64,000 nt of DNA from Brachycybe producta (GCA_036925085.1 JAUPFP010000013.1:4117155-4181154); one strand, 5' to 3'. Shown: positions 34,246-47,249, numbered from the stretch's first letter. Program-made: numbers and translations. The notes: a model not told the origin generated them from the letters alone.

Positions 34246-35749
34246 GAAACGTGTTGATGTTTCTAGGTTTCTTTACACTGTAATTTGAGTTTGCTTCAAA
34301 ATGTTTATGTAATGTCTAAGAAGAAATCAGTTGACATTCTTCAACAGTTAAATTTGTATATACTTAGAGAGGGAGGAGGATAAAAATGAATGTTGTTGTC
34401 ATTCAAATGTTGTATATAACTGTCGAAAGTGGAAAATCTGTTATTCTGCTGCCGTGATTTTACTAGTAGACAGTGTACAAAACCACCAATTTTGGTTGTA
34501 AATTTTGCAAAATTGATATCGTTTTAGGTAATTTTTTTTTTTGCAAAAAGTTAAAATGTTGTATTAATTTTAGACATTCTACAATCTGCACATTTTCCCT
34601 TAAGACGTTTTTTTTGTTTTATTGAACCGTTGCAAATTATGCTAATGAAGAAGGAATAAATAAAAGTCAAACAAGTTCATTAAGACTCAAAATGTTCATT
34701 TTTGGCGACAATCCGACTTCATTTTGCAGTCAAAAAGTTGTCACAAAGTTATCTATGTGCCAAGGACCTTAAATTACATTATCAAAATTTTTTTTTTTTT
34801 TTTTTCCACTTCAAGTTGGTCTAAAATGGAAAAAAAAATAATTATTGTCTTCTAAAGTTAAAAAAGCTGACCATTTCCAATTTAGCCTTTAAAAATTTAT
34901 TTTTTTAAATTTATCAATATGAAAATAATCTTGCTAGTTACTATCAGTTACCTTTCTAGTTTCTAGAAACACGTAAGTTTTTCTGTTGCATCTAAGTGGA
35001 ATTTCGAGTGCAGATTTACAATAAAATTGTTATTTTTTTGCACATTGACTAGTGAGGTTGCAGAATGACATGATAATTCTACATTGTCGCTATAACAATA
35101 AAACATTTCAAAATGCAAAATGTGTTCATATTCAAACTCATTGTTTATTTGAAGTTATATTTTTCTTTCTTTCTTAGAAAGGGATGTTTCTTCTCTTGTT
35201 GTGTACGCTCTGTTAAACTCTTATTTTTGCCTAAATTACGAATTGACTGAAACGAACGGCGTGTTTTACGGCGATAACTCATCATTTCGTTCCCTTCCCA
35301 TTTTTTTTTTCTTCTTTTTCTTCTTCTCCCCTTTTTCGCTTTCTGGTATTACATAGATTTTCAAAACATGGCAATTTGTAAAACGGTGCAAACATTCAAA
35401 TTAGCATATTTTAACCTATGTTGCCACACTTGGCTATATATATATATTTTATGTTGACTTGTTGGTGTATATATGTGTGCATTAGTGATAGCAGCAGCAG
35501 CAGTAAATCTGAAGGCCTCATAAAACCAATTTAATTCTAATGTATTTATTTATTTGTAATGCAGTTATGATTGCAAGTCACAAAGTTTTTGGAAGGAGAG
35601 TTAATATGAAGAAAAAAATAAGGGAAAAGATGGTGATGATTAAAAAAAAAGCATAAAAACGAACTTATTTTGAGTGAAAGGTTCTGGTGTTTCAACCTTT
35701 ATAAGGTTGTGAGCCAGGAGCTTCACATTAGAGACCTACATTGTGTAAA

Positions 35750-35935
35750 AAATTGAAGCCCAGCCCATGAGACTATACCAGGCCCAGCCCACCAGGCCCA
35801 TGCAGCTCACAAAGCCCACCAGGCCCATGAAGTGCACCAGGCCCATGTAGCTGATCAGGCCCACAAAGCCCACCAGGCCCATGGGGTGGGCTGAGCTTTT
35901 GTAAAAGCCCACCATCCCATAGGCTTTGTGCAGGT
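35750..35935 (-). repeat. 18-bp-based GCCCACCAGGCCCATG minisatellite, array 1
   Basis: GCCCACCAGGCCCATGNAG-type units repeat with changes; on the minus strand this reads Gly-Leu-Val-Gly-Phe. GC content jumps well above the flanks. An inverted GGTGGGCT lies at the right edge near 35888. Confidence 0.75.
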
Positions 35936-36099
35936 CTCTAATTTCCATGCTAAATGGTTTACAAGTTCAAATGCTTTCTAAGCATGGCTTTAATATGTTT
36001 ATTTTATTGGTGGGTCAGTGGGAAAATTATTATACATATACTTTACATTTGTAAAGAATCAATCCTATGAGAGAAATGATCGAACACCTTCCTAATGCA

Positions 36100-36240
36100 T
36101 GATGCCCACAAAGGCCACCAATCCCCATGAGACGCCAACGAGGCTCACGAAGCCCACCAGGCCCATGAAGCCCACCAGGCCTATGGGCCTTTCAGATAAA
36201 AATGCCAGCCCAAGCCCAGCCCATGGGCTGGGCACACAGA
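36100..36240 (+). repeat. GCCCACCAGGCCCATG minisatellite, array 2
   Basis: Resumes the same unit about 170 bases after array 1 (CACCAGGCCCATGAAGCCC, then AAGCCCAGCCCATGGGCTGGGC, a palindrome). The plus strand reads Pro-Thr-Arg-Pro-Met-Lys. The two arrays are separated by AT-rich sequence. Confidence 0.7.
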
Positions 36241-36455
36241 AAGGATATGACTGTCATATGATAGTAACCTTGTTACTCATAACGTTGTAACAGCAAGGGC
36301 TGGTTCTTGTGGATGGCGAACGCGTGCCCGCATGGGAACCGCTGATCGCGGGGCGGCCAAATGCCGAAAGGAAAAAAAAATTAATTTGTAATTTACTAAT
36401 TTTACAAAAAGAAAATACATATAAAGAAAATACAAAGAAAATACATGCTGCAGTC

Positions 36456-36512
36456 ATGGATTCGTACCAGTACTTTTGGTTTCACATGCGCACACCTTTA
36501 CCACTAGTCCAC
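36456..36512 (-). repeat. tRNA-like segment (SINE head or tRNA pseudogene)
   Basis: Minus strand: TGGACTAGTGGTAAAGGTG (box A-like) and CTGGTACGAATCC (box B-like), spaced as in a tRNA gene, but without convincing stems. Confidence 0.4.
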
Positions 36513-36560
36513 CCAGGGGTCGGATTTCCCAATAGGCAAAGTAGGCAGCTGCCTAGGCAA
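36513..36560 (+). mobile_element. Left end of a hAT element
   Basis: CAGGGGTCGGATTTCCCAAT, then GGCAGCTGCCTAGGC is a common hAT-type end. No matching right end was found, so this is a fragment. Confidence 0.5.
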
Positions 36561-37490
36561 GAACGTTCTTTATAGCGTCTTCAAAATCGGTTGCTGTCGT
36601 GGATCGCAAACATGGCCATCTGCATTAGAATCCATGTAACACAGCGTTGCATGCGACCAGAATTCAAGCATTACCCTAGACTAAAGCCAGTTACTTTTTA
36701 CGGCGCTTGTTCGGGAATTTCATCTTAAACTCTTATATAATGGAAGCTATATATATATATATATATAAAAAAAACTTAAAATGTTTGCTCAGTTTTTGTA
36801 AGCCCTGACTGAACATTAATTTATTTGTTTTTATACAAATTTGTTGATGTGGAAGATAAGAGAAATTGAGAGACGGTTTCAGGGAAGTTTTTTTTTTTTT
36901 GGTGAGGTATTTTCTAAAACTGTTTTTCACAGGTTTAATGGTTTGAAAAAAAAAAATGCTAAAAAACATTTTGGTAGGATTAGCATATTAAGTAAAATTT
37001 GTCTTATTTTTTCTTCTCTTGCCTAAGTTTCTGGAGTAATAAGAAATGGTTTATTGTTAACTTTAAGCAGAGGGGTTGTTAGTTTTTTTTTGCTTCCTAG
37101 CAAAATACATGTAATTAAGAAATAGTAAACTTCACTGTAGGCCAATACCCCATTTAGATGGTTTGAAAGATTTTGAAGTTCTTCTTGACTAAAAAAAATA
37201 ACTAAGTAACAAAAAATAGATAAAAAAATTCTGATGAATATATTTTTTTTTCTGGAATTTTGATAATAAACCTCGATTTTTGTGAATTCCGGAGTGAAAT
37301 TTTTTTTTTAAAAAAAAAAGGAAAATCTGGATTTTTGTGTTGAGAATAACAAACGTATGCAAATGTCATTAGGCACTTATATGTTTGAAGAAAGTTCGGT
37401 AACTTTTCAAAGGACTCATTTAGATGGGAGAAAAAAGTACATGGAAATTTTTAAAGTTCGATCAAATACAGTTAGTTGTATAGGTTTTAC

Positions 37491-37890
37491 CAGTGTTGAG
37501 AGTAATTACTAGTAAAAGTAATGAATTGCAATTACTTATTAGTAGTTATCACATTAGCGAAAAAGTAATTACAATTACTCATTTTTTTTAAAAAAATTCA
37601 TTTGCTTATAAATTTTAGCTTTTCATGTTAATCACGTTGAACCAGGGAAGTTTCTTAATTTCCGAGGGGTGCAAAATCATATCTGACTGATAAAATCATT
37701 GACTCAGCATTCATTTTACAAAAACATAAGTGATTGAAAAGTAGGAGCCTAATTAGAAAGTAATTGTAAATTAGAGTTCTATTAAAAAAAATAATTACAA
37801 TTACGAATGTGGCAAATTAGAAATTACAGAAAAAAAAAGTAATTTAATTACAGTATTTCGTCACGTTTATTAAATTACTTCCCAACACTG
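37491..37890. mobile_element. hAT-like miniature element, CAGTGTTG termini
   Basis: CAGTGTTGAGAGTAATTAC faces GTAATTTAATTAC...AATTACTTCCCAACACTG. The interior is rich in AGTAATTAC words. A terminus of this type is widespread in animal hAT elements. No duplication readable. Confidence 0.7.
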
Positions 37891-38893
37891 ACTGAGCTTT
37901 ACAAAAAAAGTTAGAAGTTTTGAAAAATTCAGAGAAATGAAAACTATTCATAAAAACGCAAACACAAATTGCACAAAGTTTTGATGAAACGTTTTGTTGG
38001 TGTAAACTTCCGTTGTCTTTGTACTTTTTAATGAATGTTATTATACATCATAATTTGTCTTTGTACTTTTGGAATTGCCACATATTTCTCAGTGTAAACG
38101 GGGCTTATGTAATGATTTTTTTTATTTAACATTTTCTCAAACTGTATAGGTGAAAAGTCTGATTTAATAATTTCGTAACTGCTGGCGTTACAATGAGAAG
38201 TGTATGATCGTACTTTTTCGTTAAAATGTTCTAGTAAAAAACAGACTTGTTTTTGCTATAAATCGGACAAAATTGCAAAAAGTGTGGAGAAAAAAAAAAC
38301 ACGTCTCACACACAATATGAATGGACTATGAATTGCAGGTGCCAGTTTGTTCAGCCACTGAGGTCAACGCATTGTTTAAAATGGTATTTGTTGCCCATAA
38401 AGTATATGATATTTCAAGGTAGTTTTAAGTTGTTCTGAATTTTTATTTATGATCTTGAGCCATTCTTTTTTTATGTTTATTATCATAAGTTCGTGACATG
38501 GCACTGCGAAAACATACTAAATGTAAAGACAAAGAGAAAGGATTATTAGTCCTCAACATAAAATGTACCAAAATATTCTGTCTTAAATGAGGCTTAAACA
38601 TTCAGGTGCAGCTTTTTCTAGCGTTTTGACAAATTATTTTTAGAAGTAATTAATTGCAATTAATGATTACATGGTCAGTAATATACTGTCTACAGCTACT
38701 TACTTATGGAACCATCACGTGAGCACCCCCCCCCTTTGGTGTCCATCCCAATTGGCAACAGAACAATGCAGGATCGACTTAGATGCATGTCTGGAGTGAT
38801 TACCTACCCTCAATGGGGAGAGTAGCCGATGGGGATTGTCACATTGTAATAGAAATGTTAAAGAAAAAAATTAAACAAAAAACATGTTTTTTG

Positions 38894-39082
38894 TGATACT
38901 CGCTTTTATGAAAAACATCTAAAAAGAAAAAATAAGCTCTAATCCCCTAGTGTCTTGTTGTTGGTGTAGTGGTTAGTGTCTCAGCCCATGGGAATGTTGG
39001 TCATGGGTACAATCCCTTGCAGTGTGGATTATTTTCAGATATTAAAAAAAAAACAAATTATGAAGTTAAATAAAAGCGAGTA
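38894..39082 (+). mobile_element. tRNA-like repeat bracketed by inverted repeats, copy 3
   Basis: TACTCGCTTTTAT (38897-38909) and ATAAAAGCGAGTA (39070-39082) are perfect 13-bp inverted repeats. Between them lie GTTGGTGTAGTGGTTAGTG and TGGGTACAATCCC as box A and B, then GTGTGGATTATTTTCAGATA. The cleanest copy. Confidence 0.85.
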
Positions 39083-39175
39083 AAATTAATTTAATGACAC
39101 TCATTCATTACATTTATGAAATAAATTCTCAACACTACATCTTTATACTGTAGCAACAACAGTTTCTAAAGTTAA

Positions 39176-39699
39176 GAGGCTACATCGCAAAATTACTTCA
39201 AAAAATCTCCGCAAAGACCGCTAGCATCGTTTTAAATGTTTTAATATGTTTATTTTTCATATTTTATGATGTCCATTTCAAAATGGAATGTGCATCTTAA
39301 ATATATGCTGATCGAGTGATAGATTGACAAAAAATTGTTAAGTGCAGTTATATTTAAAAAAAAAAACTATTTCAAAATCGCGAATTTCTAACTCTTATGT
39401 TAAACTCCGTTGATTATGCCTAAATAAGAAATTCGCGATTTTGAAATAGTTTTTAAAAATAGAACCTCGCTTACCAATTTTTTGTCATTCTATCACTCGA
39501 TCAGCATATATTTAAGATGCACATTGCACTTTGAACCATCAAAATTGGACAACTTTAAATATGAAAAAGAAACATAATTGTTGCGACTGTGTACTTTAAA
39601 AATTAACATTTTTTCTTTAACATTGGGTCTATGGGCTCAATAGAAAAACGATGCTAGCGCTCTTTGCGGAGATTTTTCAAAGTAATTTTGTGTATCCTC
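39176..39699. mobile_element. 524-bp inverted-repeat element flanked by TTAA
   Basis: GAGGCTACATCGCAAAATTACTT faces AAGTAATTTTGTGTATCCTC. Complementarity runs nearly to the centre: ATCTCCGCAAAGACCGCTAG, ATATATGCTGATCGAGTGAT and TTTCAAAATCGCGAATTTCT all have mirrored partners. TTAA lies at 39172-39175 and 39700-39703. TTAA duplications belong to piggyBac and Kolobok elements. Non-coding. Confidence 0.88.
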
Positions 39700-41042
39700 T
39701 TAAAAGTCACCTGTGTGCCGAGGCCCTTTAAAGTGTTTGCTCTTTTTTTCAATAAATAGATAGAGGATATTTTCTAGTAAATCATTGCTTGGATTGTTGC
39801 AATTGAATCTACGTGTTTTTACAAAAAAATCTTAAAAAAAAGATGGTTTATTCTTATGTTTATTTCTTTACTTTTTCTTCTTCTTCCAATATTCACAGAA
39901 CATTTGATGTTTCTTTTATGATTTTATACAACCCCCCTCTTTTGTTTTTAAGCTTAATTCTTACTTACAGAGTGGATGAGAAGTTCAAGTAACGATCTTA
40001 TTTATTGACCACAATATACTAACCATTTATTAACCAAATATCAAGGGATATTTGTAGAATTTGAAATTTTTTTTAATCGAAATTCATTAAAAAAAGATTA
40101 GCTAAGTTAAATTAAAATCACACTTATGTATATATTCTCCTGTGGTCTCTCTTTTTTAAAAACACCTTGCAATGTAGTTAATATTTTCATAACCGCAAAA
40201 GATTGTAACATTTGAATCTCTTGATCTGTCTACTATTACATCCTCACCCCTCCTGCTCTACCCTTTCTTTCTACCCCTATACAACCACCCTACGGTCTCT
40301 TTTATTTTGGTTTGGATAATACGCCTTGTATAATTATATAGGTATTCTAGTATGTAGGGGAGGGTTGTCTGATGTTGTTGTTTTCCTTTAATTATGGTTA
40401 CTTGAGCTCATTTGGATGGCAGAAAAAAGAGGAGAAGAGAATTGAAAACATCTTCCTTTTCTACATCACATCACAGCCCTCCTTCCTCCACAACTCTTCT
40501 TCTTTTGACTTTTTCCATGGGATAACTTTCAATAGCTTTATTATACAACATCTTGTATATGGGGTTTCATGATGTTTTTTTATAGGAGAGATATTGTACC
40601 CCGATAGAAGATGGGGGTGTAGTTATGTAATTGTGTTACTTCATGTGAAATTGCCCCCCACCCCCTCGCCTCTTCGAAGAAAATCCACTTGATGACTTAA
40701 AAATAGGTGCAATTGGAAACTAAAGAAAAAGCTATTATCTTCTAAAGAAAACAGAAAAGTAGTGTCTGGAAATAACATGGTTCTGCGAGTTTTCTTTAAA
40801 AGGAAGTGTTCGAGCTCAATGTTAGCTCCACCTACTATTCTCAAGAAAGCAATCATCTAATCTACATACTTGTTTTCTTGATAAAAAAAATTAAATATGG
40901 CGACATTTAGTGTGAAGGTCAGAAAGTATCGACTGCATGGGAATACGCCATATTTGCACTATGGTCTCATCATGTGAGGCTTTCTATGAGGAAAAATTTG
41001 TAAATTATGTACAAAAATCTGTGGGACCGGAGGGGGGAAGGG

Positions 41043-41110
41043 AGGGGGGCTATTTGTATATTAAATATTTAAGCTTATTCAAATAAGCTTAAATATTTAA
41101 TATACAAATA
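41043..41110. repeat. Perfect 35-bp-arm hairpin
   Basis: GGGGGCTATTTGTATATTAA, then ATATTTAAGCTTATT, pairs perfectly with its complement across a 2-base loop at about 41081; the pairing extends into GGGAGG/CCTCCC with a single extra G. Confidence 0.92.
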
Positions 41111-41519
41111 GCCCCCTCCCTTCTCCATGGGGGATCTGAAGAGCCAAGGGTGATTTTTAAGCCCTGGGCCTGCCACTGAAGCTGGGTACATATACGAGCA
41201 TGAATGCGAACGAGGATGGGAAAGTGTAGGACTGTAGGACTAGCCGAGGCAATCCGAACGGCCTCAAGTAATGCAGATTAGCTGCGAACTGGAGCCACTC
41301 AGTGTCAGTTTTTCAAAAAAAATCGTTCGGCATATGCACGGGTTTTGCTCGTCAGCACATGCTTCTGCCCAGTGCAGTTGATTCTCTGTATGCAAACGTG
41401 TTGCCACTTTGGTGAACAGCTATGTGGGATAACAAACAATACTTATTTTTTCTTCTTTCCCTGGACCAGGTCTGCACCGAGTAGGGTGGGTCAAATGATG
41501 AGGATGGATGTTAAAAGAT

Positions 41520-41640
41520 GTGAAATTAGACAAACACAACAACCATGTCTTGACCGGGATTTGATCCCAAGACCCTCGAGCACCACAAGCGGAGATAACT
41601 CCAATGTGCTACTGAGGCAACGGCAGTGTTTGTTTTTCTT
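41520..41640 (-). repeat. tRNA-like segment on the minus strand
   Basis: Minus strand GTTGCCTCAGTAGCACATTGGAG resembles box A and CTTGGGATCAAATCCCGG resembles box B. It lies back to back with the repeat at 41684. SINE fragment or tRNA pseudogene. Confidence 0.45.
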
Positions 41641-41683
41641 ATTGAGAAATATAACAAGAAAATTAAACAAAACTTGTTTATTG

Positions 41684-41892
41684 TGATACTCGGTTTTCTA
41701 AAAAAAAGTCTTTAAAAAGTTTAAAAAACAAACAAGATGTAATCTGTTCTTGTCTTTTTGGTGTAGTGGTTAGTATCTCACCCCATGGTAATGTTGGTCA
41801 TGGGTTCAATCCCTTGCGGTGTGGATTATTTTCAAATATATTTCAGAATGTGGCGGTGGACAAACAAATTATGAGTTAAATAAAAATGATTA
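41684..41892 (+). mobile_element. tRNA-like repeat bracketed by inverted repeats, copy 4
   Basis: TGATACTCGGTTTTCT, TTTGGTGTAGTGGTTAGTA, ATGGGTTCAATCCC, GTGTGGATTATTTTCAAATA, GTGGCGGTGGACAAA, then a degraded ATAAAAATGATTA end. Confidence 0.8.
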
Positions 41893-42439
41893 AAAATATA
41901 AATCATTCGGAATGGCAATTTTTCGCGAATGAAGCATTCGTGTGTCCTCACCCTTCCTTGTTTGCGTTCTTGTTCATATTTGTGTTTAGCTTAGGAGATG
42001 GAGCAAAATTGCCCTTCTAGATTCTTTGCAACATAACAAAAATAGCCTTTGGTTTAAAATTGGGTCTTTATGTATCATATTAAAAGCAAAATGGATAGAT
42101 TTGACCAATGGTAACCCCAAATAAAATAATGAGTTGGAACTTGTTTGTGTGTAATTGTTTATTTTATAACTTTTTTTTGTTTCTTTTTTGCGTTTTCTTT
42201 CTTTTTTTTGAGGAGGGATAAATTGGACCAAAAGAAGTTTTCTTCTTTTTTTAGAGTGATTTTAAGAGCACTTAAAAAAAAAGAGAGAAAAATCTCAAAA
42301 GTCTGTTGTTTTTCTTTAAATCATGATTTTTTTTCTTCTCCTTGTTCTTGTTGTTGAAAATGGTCACTTTTTATGACATAGTAATATCACTTTTTATCAC
42401 ACGTCCATTTCTCTTTTATTTTATTTTGATATATATTAT

Positions 42440-42622
42440 TGTTACTGTCAATCTGCGGAATCAGTCAATCTGCAAAACAATAAAAATAAACCTACTAGTG
42501 AATCTACAAAATTCAACACCTAAAATTGTATTGAATTTTGCAGATTCACTAGCAGTTTGGTGGTTTTTGCAGATTGCCTACGCAATCTGCAGATTGACTG
42601 ATTCCGCAGATTGACGGTAACA
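42440..42622. mobile_element. Palindromic element, TGTTAC..GTCAATCTGCGGAATC family, copy 1
   Basis: TGTTACTGTCAATCTGCGG facing CCGCAGATTGACGGTAACA. Inner repeats of AGTGAATCTRCAAAATTCAA are also inverted. It sits in TATA-rich sequence. Confidence 0.85.
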
Positions 42623-43859
42623 TATGTGAAGTTTCTTGTTCCCGTTCTCTTTTTATTTTGTTGGAAAAATACAAAGTTCTGTCAAATGTTTTCAACCAAT
42701 AATAAGTTTCTCGTCAGCTGAATTGGATTGATTTAGTTTTTTTTGGTTATTTTTTTTTACTGTGTCCGTTCAAACTTCAATGCTTTTGATTTTATGAAAG
42801 ACACAGTAATTGTGGGTTTTTATTACACATTGTAGAAGACGCAAGGGTCCTTTACCAGGTGTTACCAATCTTTCAGTTGTTGTTTTTCTTTTATAAAGGG
42901 TTAGTTATGAGTCAAAAGGCCATATGCCCTCTTTTTTATTTGCAATGGAATATTAATTTAAAAAAAGTATCCATCTATTTGATGACTTGCCCTTACATTC
43001 TCGGTTTTTTTCTATATTGTTTGACATTTGAAATATGGCTAACAGAATTTTTTTTTATTTTTTTTTGTCATCTTCTTGGACAATTTTGTTATGTTATTAC
43101 AAAATGACGTTTGTTTTGTCTTGTTTTGTGTTATTGGCTTTAAGTTTTGTTACATAATAAACCCTCTAAAAGTTGTCTCATCTCTAAAACAAAACAAAAA
43201 CGCTCATATGAGGTTTTATGTCTTATTCTTAAATATCTAAGAGACTAGAGGAGTTGTATTCTGCGTCCAATATCATCATGGTATAAGTTTATGCATGAGT
43301 GAGTGTATCATAAAGAAAAACCAATCAAATTTGTGTTCTATATTGCTTTCTCTTGTTTAAAGATAAAAGAGGAAGCAAAATTTCTATGCAAAATGTGGTC
43401 AATATTGAATGCTTAAAGCATCATAAGGTCTTAATATTATTTTTGCAGCCATTTCAACCGTTGAGAAACAATAGAATCGAACTCGAGGTTATTATTTGAT
43501 GTTCCAGAAACAACTTTTAAGGTGGCTGAATATTTATTTTTGTCCACCTCTCCTGGATGGTGCCACTATAGTGGCTAATGCTATGCTCCATAGACGTTTT
43601 TTTTTGTAAAATTTGGTCGCAAAAACGCCAAGTAAACGTTTTTTTTTTAGAAATAACATTATGAAAAAAAAAAAAAAAAATCAAATTGTTTTTATCGAAA
43701 CTAGAATGGTAAAAGATCATGCCCAAGTTTTTTCATGGCAATATCTTAAAAAATATGTACAATTTTATAGTTCAGTTTGAAAATAACCCATTTTTACGTT
43801 TTTTTTTCGTAAACATTTCATTAAAAAACTATTATAAAAACTCATAAAGTTAATTTTTA

Positions 43860-43950
43860 AAGATATCATCATGAAAAAAAAAACTTTTAGCATTATCACC
43901 AACTATTCTAGTTTTTAAAAAAACTTGGAGATTTTTTGTAATGTTTCTTC
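43860..43950 (+). repeat. Partial CTTCTAGTTTTTAAAA family copy
   Basis: GATATCATCATGAAA, TTCTAGTTTTTAAAAAAACTT, TTTCTTCTGAAA in the family order. Confidence 0.45.
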
Positions 43951-44159
43951 TGAAAAAAACATTTGCTTAAAAAAAATTTTCTCAAAACCTTGGGGGGGGG
44001 AGAAGAGGCCTCCTGTCGAACATATAGTAACTGCAGTGGAAATGCAGACAAAACCAAATTAAATATCTATTCAACCACCTTAAGATATTTCACAAACAAA
44101 TGATTTTCATATATTTAGAAGAGAGCAGATGATGCCATTATAATGTAATTTTTCTTGAA

Positions 44160-44285
44160 TTCTACTATATGAAGTGATTCAGCTACTCTTCTAGTTTTTA
44201 ATTTTTTTAGCGTTGTTCTTCTGAAATGCAGAATAACTATAGAGTTCGAAAATTAGCTATTTATAAACCATCGTTAAGCTTTTTT
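44160..44285 (+). repeat. Dispersed repeat, CTTCTAGTTTTTAAAA family, copy 4
   Basis: GTGATTCAGCTACTCTTCTA, GTTTTTAA, TTCTTCTGAAATGCAGAATA, AGAGTTCGAAAATTAGCTAT, TTATAAACC. Confidence 0.65.
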
Positions 44286-44830
44286 AAGACATTTTTTTTT
44301 GTTACTGTTAAAATTTAATTATATTTTGTTTATTAAGAAAATTACATTGCCATTGATCGATTGACTAAATGAAACGTATTAATTAGCTTTCTGGTAATTA
44401 ATTTTCTGCTTGTTGTTGTTTGATGATGCCACACACACACAGACACACACACAGAAAAAAACGAAAACAGCAAAGATAGCAAACATAAGCACAAAAAAAT
44501 GTGTTTCCATTATTGTTATTATTAATACTTTCATATAAAAAGTAAGGTAAAAAGGAGAAAAATAGAACGTTTCTGATATTTATTATTATTACAAATAGAA
44601 GAGAAAGAAGAAGAAGAAGAACGAACGAACGAACGAACGAAAATAAGTGTATTGCATTTAATTGTTTAGAAGACCATCATTTAGACTCGTTTAGAAAAGG
44701 GGAGAGAAAACACAAAAGTAAAACAACAACAACGTACAACAGAAAAATGTTAACTCTGGATGTAAGTAATATTTGTATTTCTGTTATTGGAACGTATTCA
44801 GGGTGGGATTAGTATGTGTTGATATATATA

Positions 44831-45028
44831 TGTTACTTGTCAATCTACGGAATCAGTCCATCTGCAAATTGCCTACGCAATCTGCAAAACAATCAACTTG
44901 CTAGTGAATCTGCAAAATTCAATACATTTTAGGTGTTGAATTTTGCAGATTCACTAGCAGGTTGGTTGTTTTGCAGAATTGCCTAGGCAATGTACAGATT
45001 GACTGATTCCGCAGATTGACAAGTAACA
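44831..45028. mobile_element. Palindromic element, TGTTAC..GTCAATCTGCGGAATC family, copy 2
   Basis: TGTTACTTGTCAATCTACGG facing CCGCAGATTGACAAGTAACA, with ATAT on both flanks. The central AATTCAATACATTTTAGGTG region matches the copy at 42440 in opposite sense. Confidence 0.88.
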
Positions 45029-45160
45029 TATATTTATAAAAGAGAGATTAACAGGAGAATCAGATGGATGCTACTGATAGGGTTCTCTTTTGTATTGTTT
45101 TTTCTATGAGTTTTTTTTTGTCAAATGTTTCCATCTTTTCTTTTGTCTTTCTGGGCAGTG

Positions 45161-45162
<2 letters not shown>

Positions 45163-45250
<88 letters not shown>
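45163..45250. repeat. (TA)n microsatellite
   Basis: About 88 bases of TA. Confidence 0.95.
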
Positions 45251-45252
<2 letters not shown>

Positions 45253-47249
45253 ATTTATATATACCCTTTGTTTGACCTGTAATTGTCCAGTGTTGCCACA
45301 GATTTAGAGATTGATTAGATATTAGTGAAAAGATGTAATATTATAATGAGTCTAATGATGGCGCATATAGCTGGGTGCAGATGATAATCAATTTCTGGCT
45401 TTTCGATTAAAAAATTGATTGTGTATGTGCTGAGTTTTGTTAATTCAATCCAGTGCTTACTGAACTTCAATTATTGCTTGAACGATCTGCTATTTGGCTT
45501 AGAAATTCACTTCAATTTTCGGATTGAACTGAATTTTAGGAAACTGGATGTTGTATCGCGTGCATTGAGAAGCTTTAGAAGGTGGGAACACGGCATACGG
45601 GTATGTTCATATCGTAATAATTGCAAATGATGGGAACAAAAGCAATTAGTTAAAAAGAGAAAAAAATAGCTTTTGTTACCACATGGAGGAGTATTTAAAG
45701 AAAAGTAATGGAAAATAGACCCAAAAATTGTCAGAGGTGGATTGGGAGAAAAGAATGGCCCGGGAAAAATTATTTGCAGCCATTAGGAACTAAAAAAATT
45801 ATCCATAATGTTTGACCCCCCCCTTTAAATGGGTGAGTTATTTTTTTAATTTCACTTGGTTCTGGTTTCTTTTTTTGCCCGCAATAAATGTGTTAATTTG
45901 TTTTGCTATTTGTCTCTTAATTTCAGCAAGCGTAGCGAGTAAATTTTTTTTATATAAAGAAAGTGTGCTAAGTCAGCGAAATTATTTTTCCTATTTCAGA
46001 TTTCCTATTTTTGTTATTTTCTACTGTTAGAAAACATTAGTTTTTTGTTTTCATTTTCTTGTGTGAAATTTTAAATTTTAATCGCGTTTCATCGTGAAAT
46101 CGGTCCTCCAATGAAAAAAATCTGGTCCTCAGCCGAGTGGCCTATTGAGGAAATTATCCGATATAGGATTATAGTCCGCTCCTGGAAAAGATTTGAACGT
46201 TTGTGGCGATTTTTTGTACGAACAATCCTGAATTTAAGAAGCTAGAATTGATCATCTGTACCCAGCTTTTTAAATCACGATGGAAGAGGAACCGCTAATT
46301 TAGTGTTTTTTTTAAAGTACAAAAATCACACGTTTTGTTGAATTACTATTTAGACATCACATTTCATACTTCCCAATCTCCCTCATTATTTAACATGTAA
46401 AAACAATTTAAATTAGATAATAATCGTTTTACTTTGAAAATGCTCTCTCTCTCTCTAGTTTTTGACATTTTAAAGTATGTCTTCATTCTTCAGGTTCTGT
46501 GAACTTTGCAGGAAATTAAAATCTTTTACGAGCTTTTAAAAAAGCCCAAGTGTTACTATTGCTACTGGTGTTGGTTGCTTTAGCTGATTGGTTGTGTATT
46601 TCATACAAACTTAAACCCCGGGTCATTGAGCTACTTATACTGAATGTTGTAGTTGTATTTCAAGTCAATGTCCCACCGGTTGGTTTATTTGCCTTCAACC
46701 AAAACTCCTACAAAATTTACATTTCGTTTAAAATGGAAATGTCATTTGTTGCTTTTTTTATTTGACGGTTGTGGGGGAGGGGGTGGGAGGAAGGGTAACA
46801 ATTGGAAGAAGAAGTTGAAATTGAAGAGTTTCATTACTGTTGTTGCTACTTAACTAGTTTTACGTTTGTAGAATAATTAAGGGGTTTTAAAAGATAATAA
46901 TGCTTTTTTTCAGTAACATAAAGGTGCGTTTTTACATTAATGTAACACTTTTGTGACATTTTAATAGATTTCTGAGTTTATTTTCATTACATTTTCTAAA
47001 CGACTATTGGAGAATCATTTAAAAAAAAATGCATAAGTCTGAAGGAAAAAAAACACCTGTTTGTTAAAACTGAAAAGAAGAAGAAAAAATGGATAATTCA
47101 CTAATAGTAAACATGTTTTAACAAAATAGTTCAGTTTTTAATTTTTAAGTAGCAAATTAAATGGGCTATTGGTTAACTATTTAATTTAAATTACTGTTCA
47201 AGCTTTTGAAATTGTAGTTGTAATTAATTACTTTAAAAAATGTCACTAA

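Noticed and set aside
41520-41640. tRNA gene on the minus strand
   Set aside because: Only box-like words; stems poor, best read as a SINE fragment or pseudogene.
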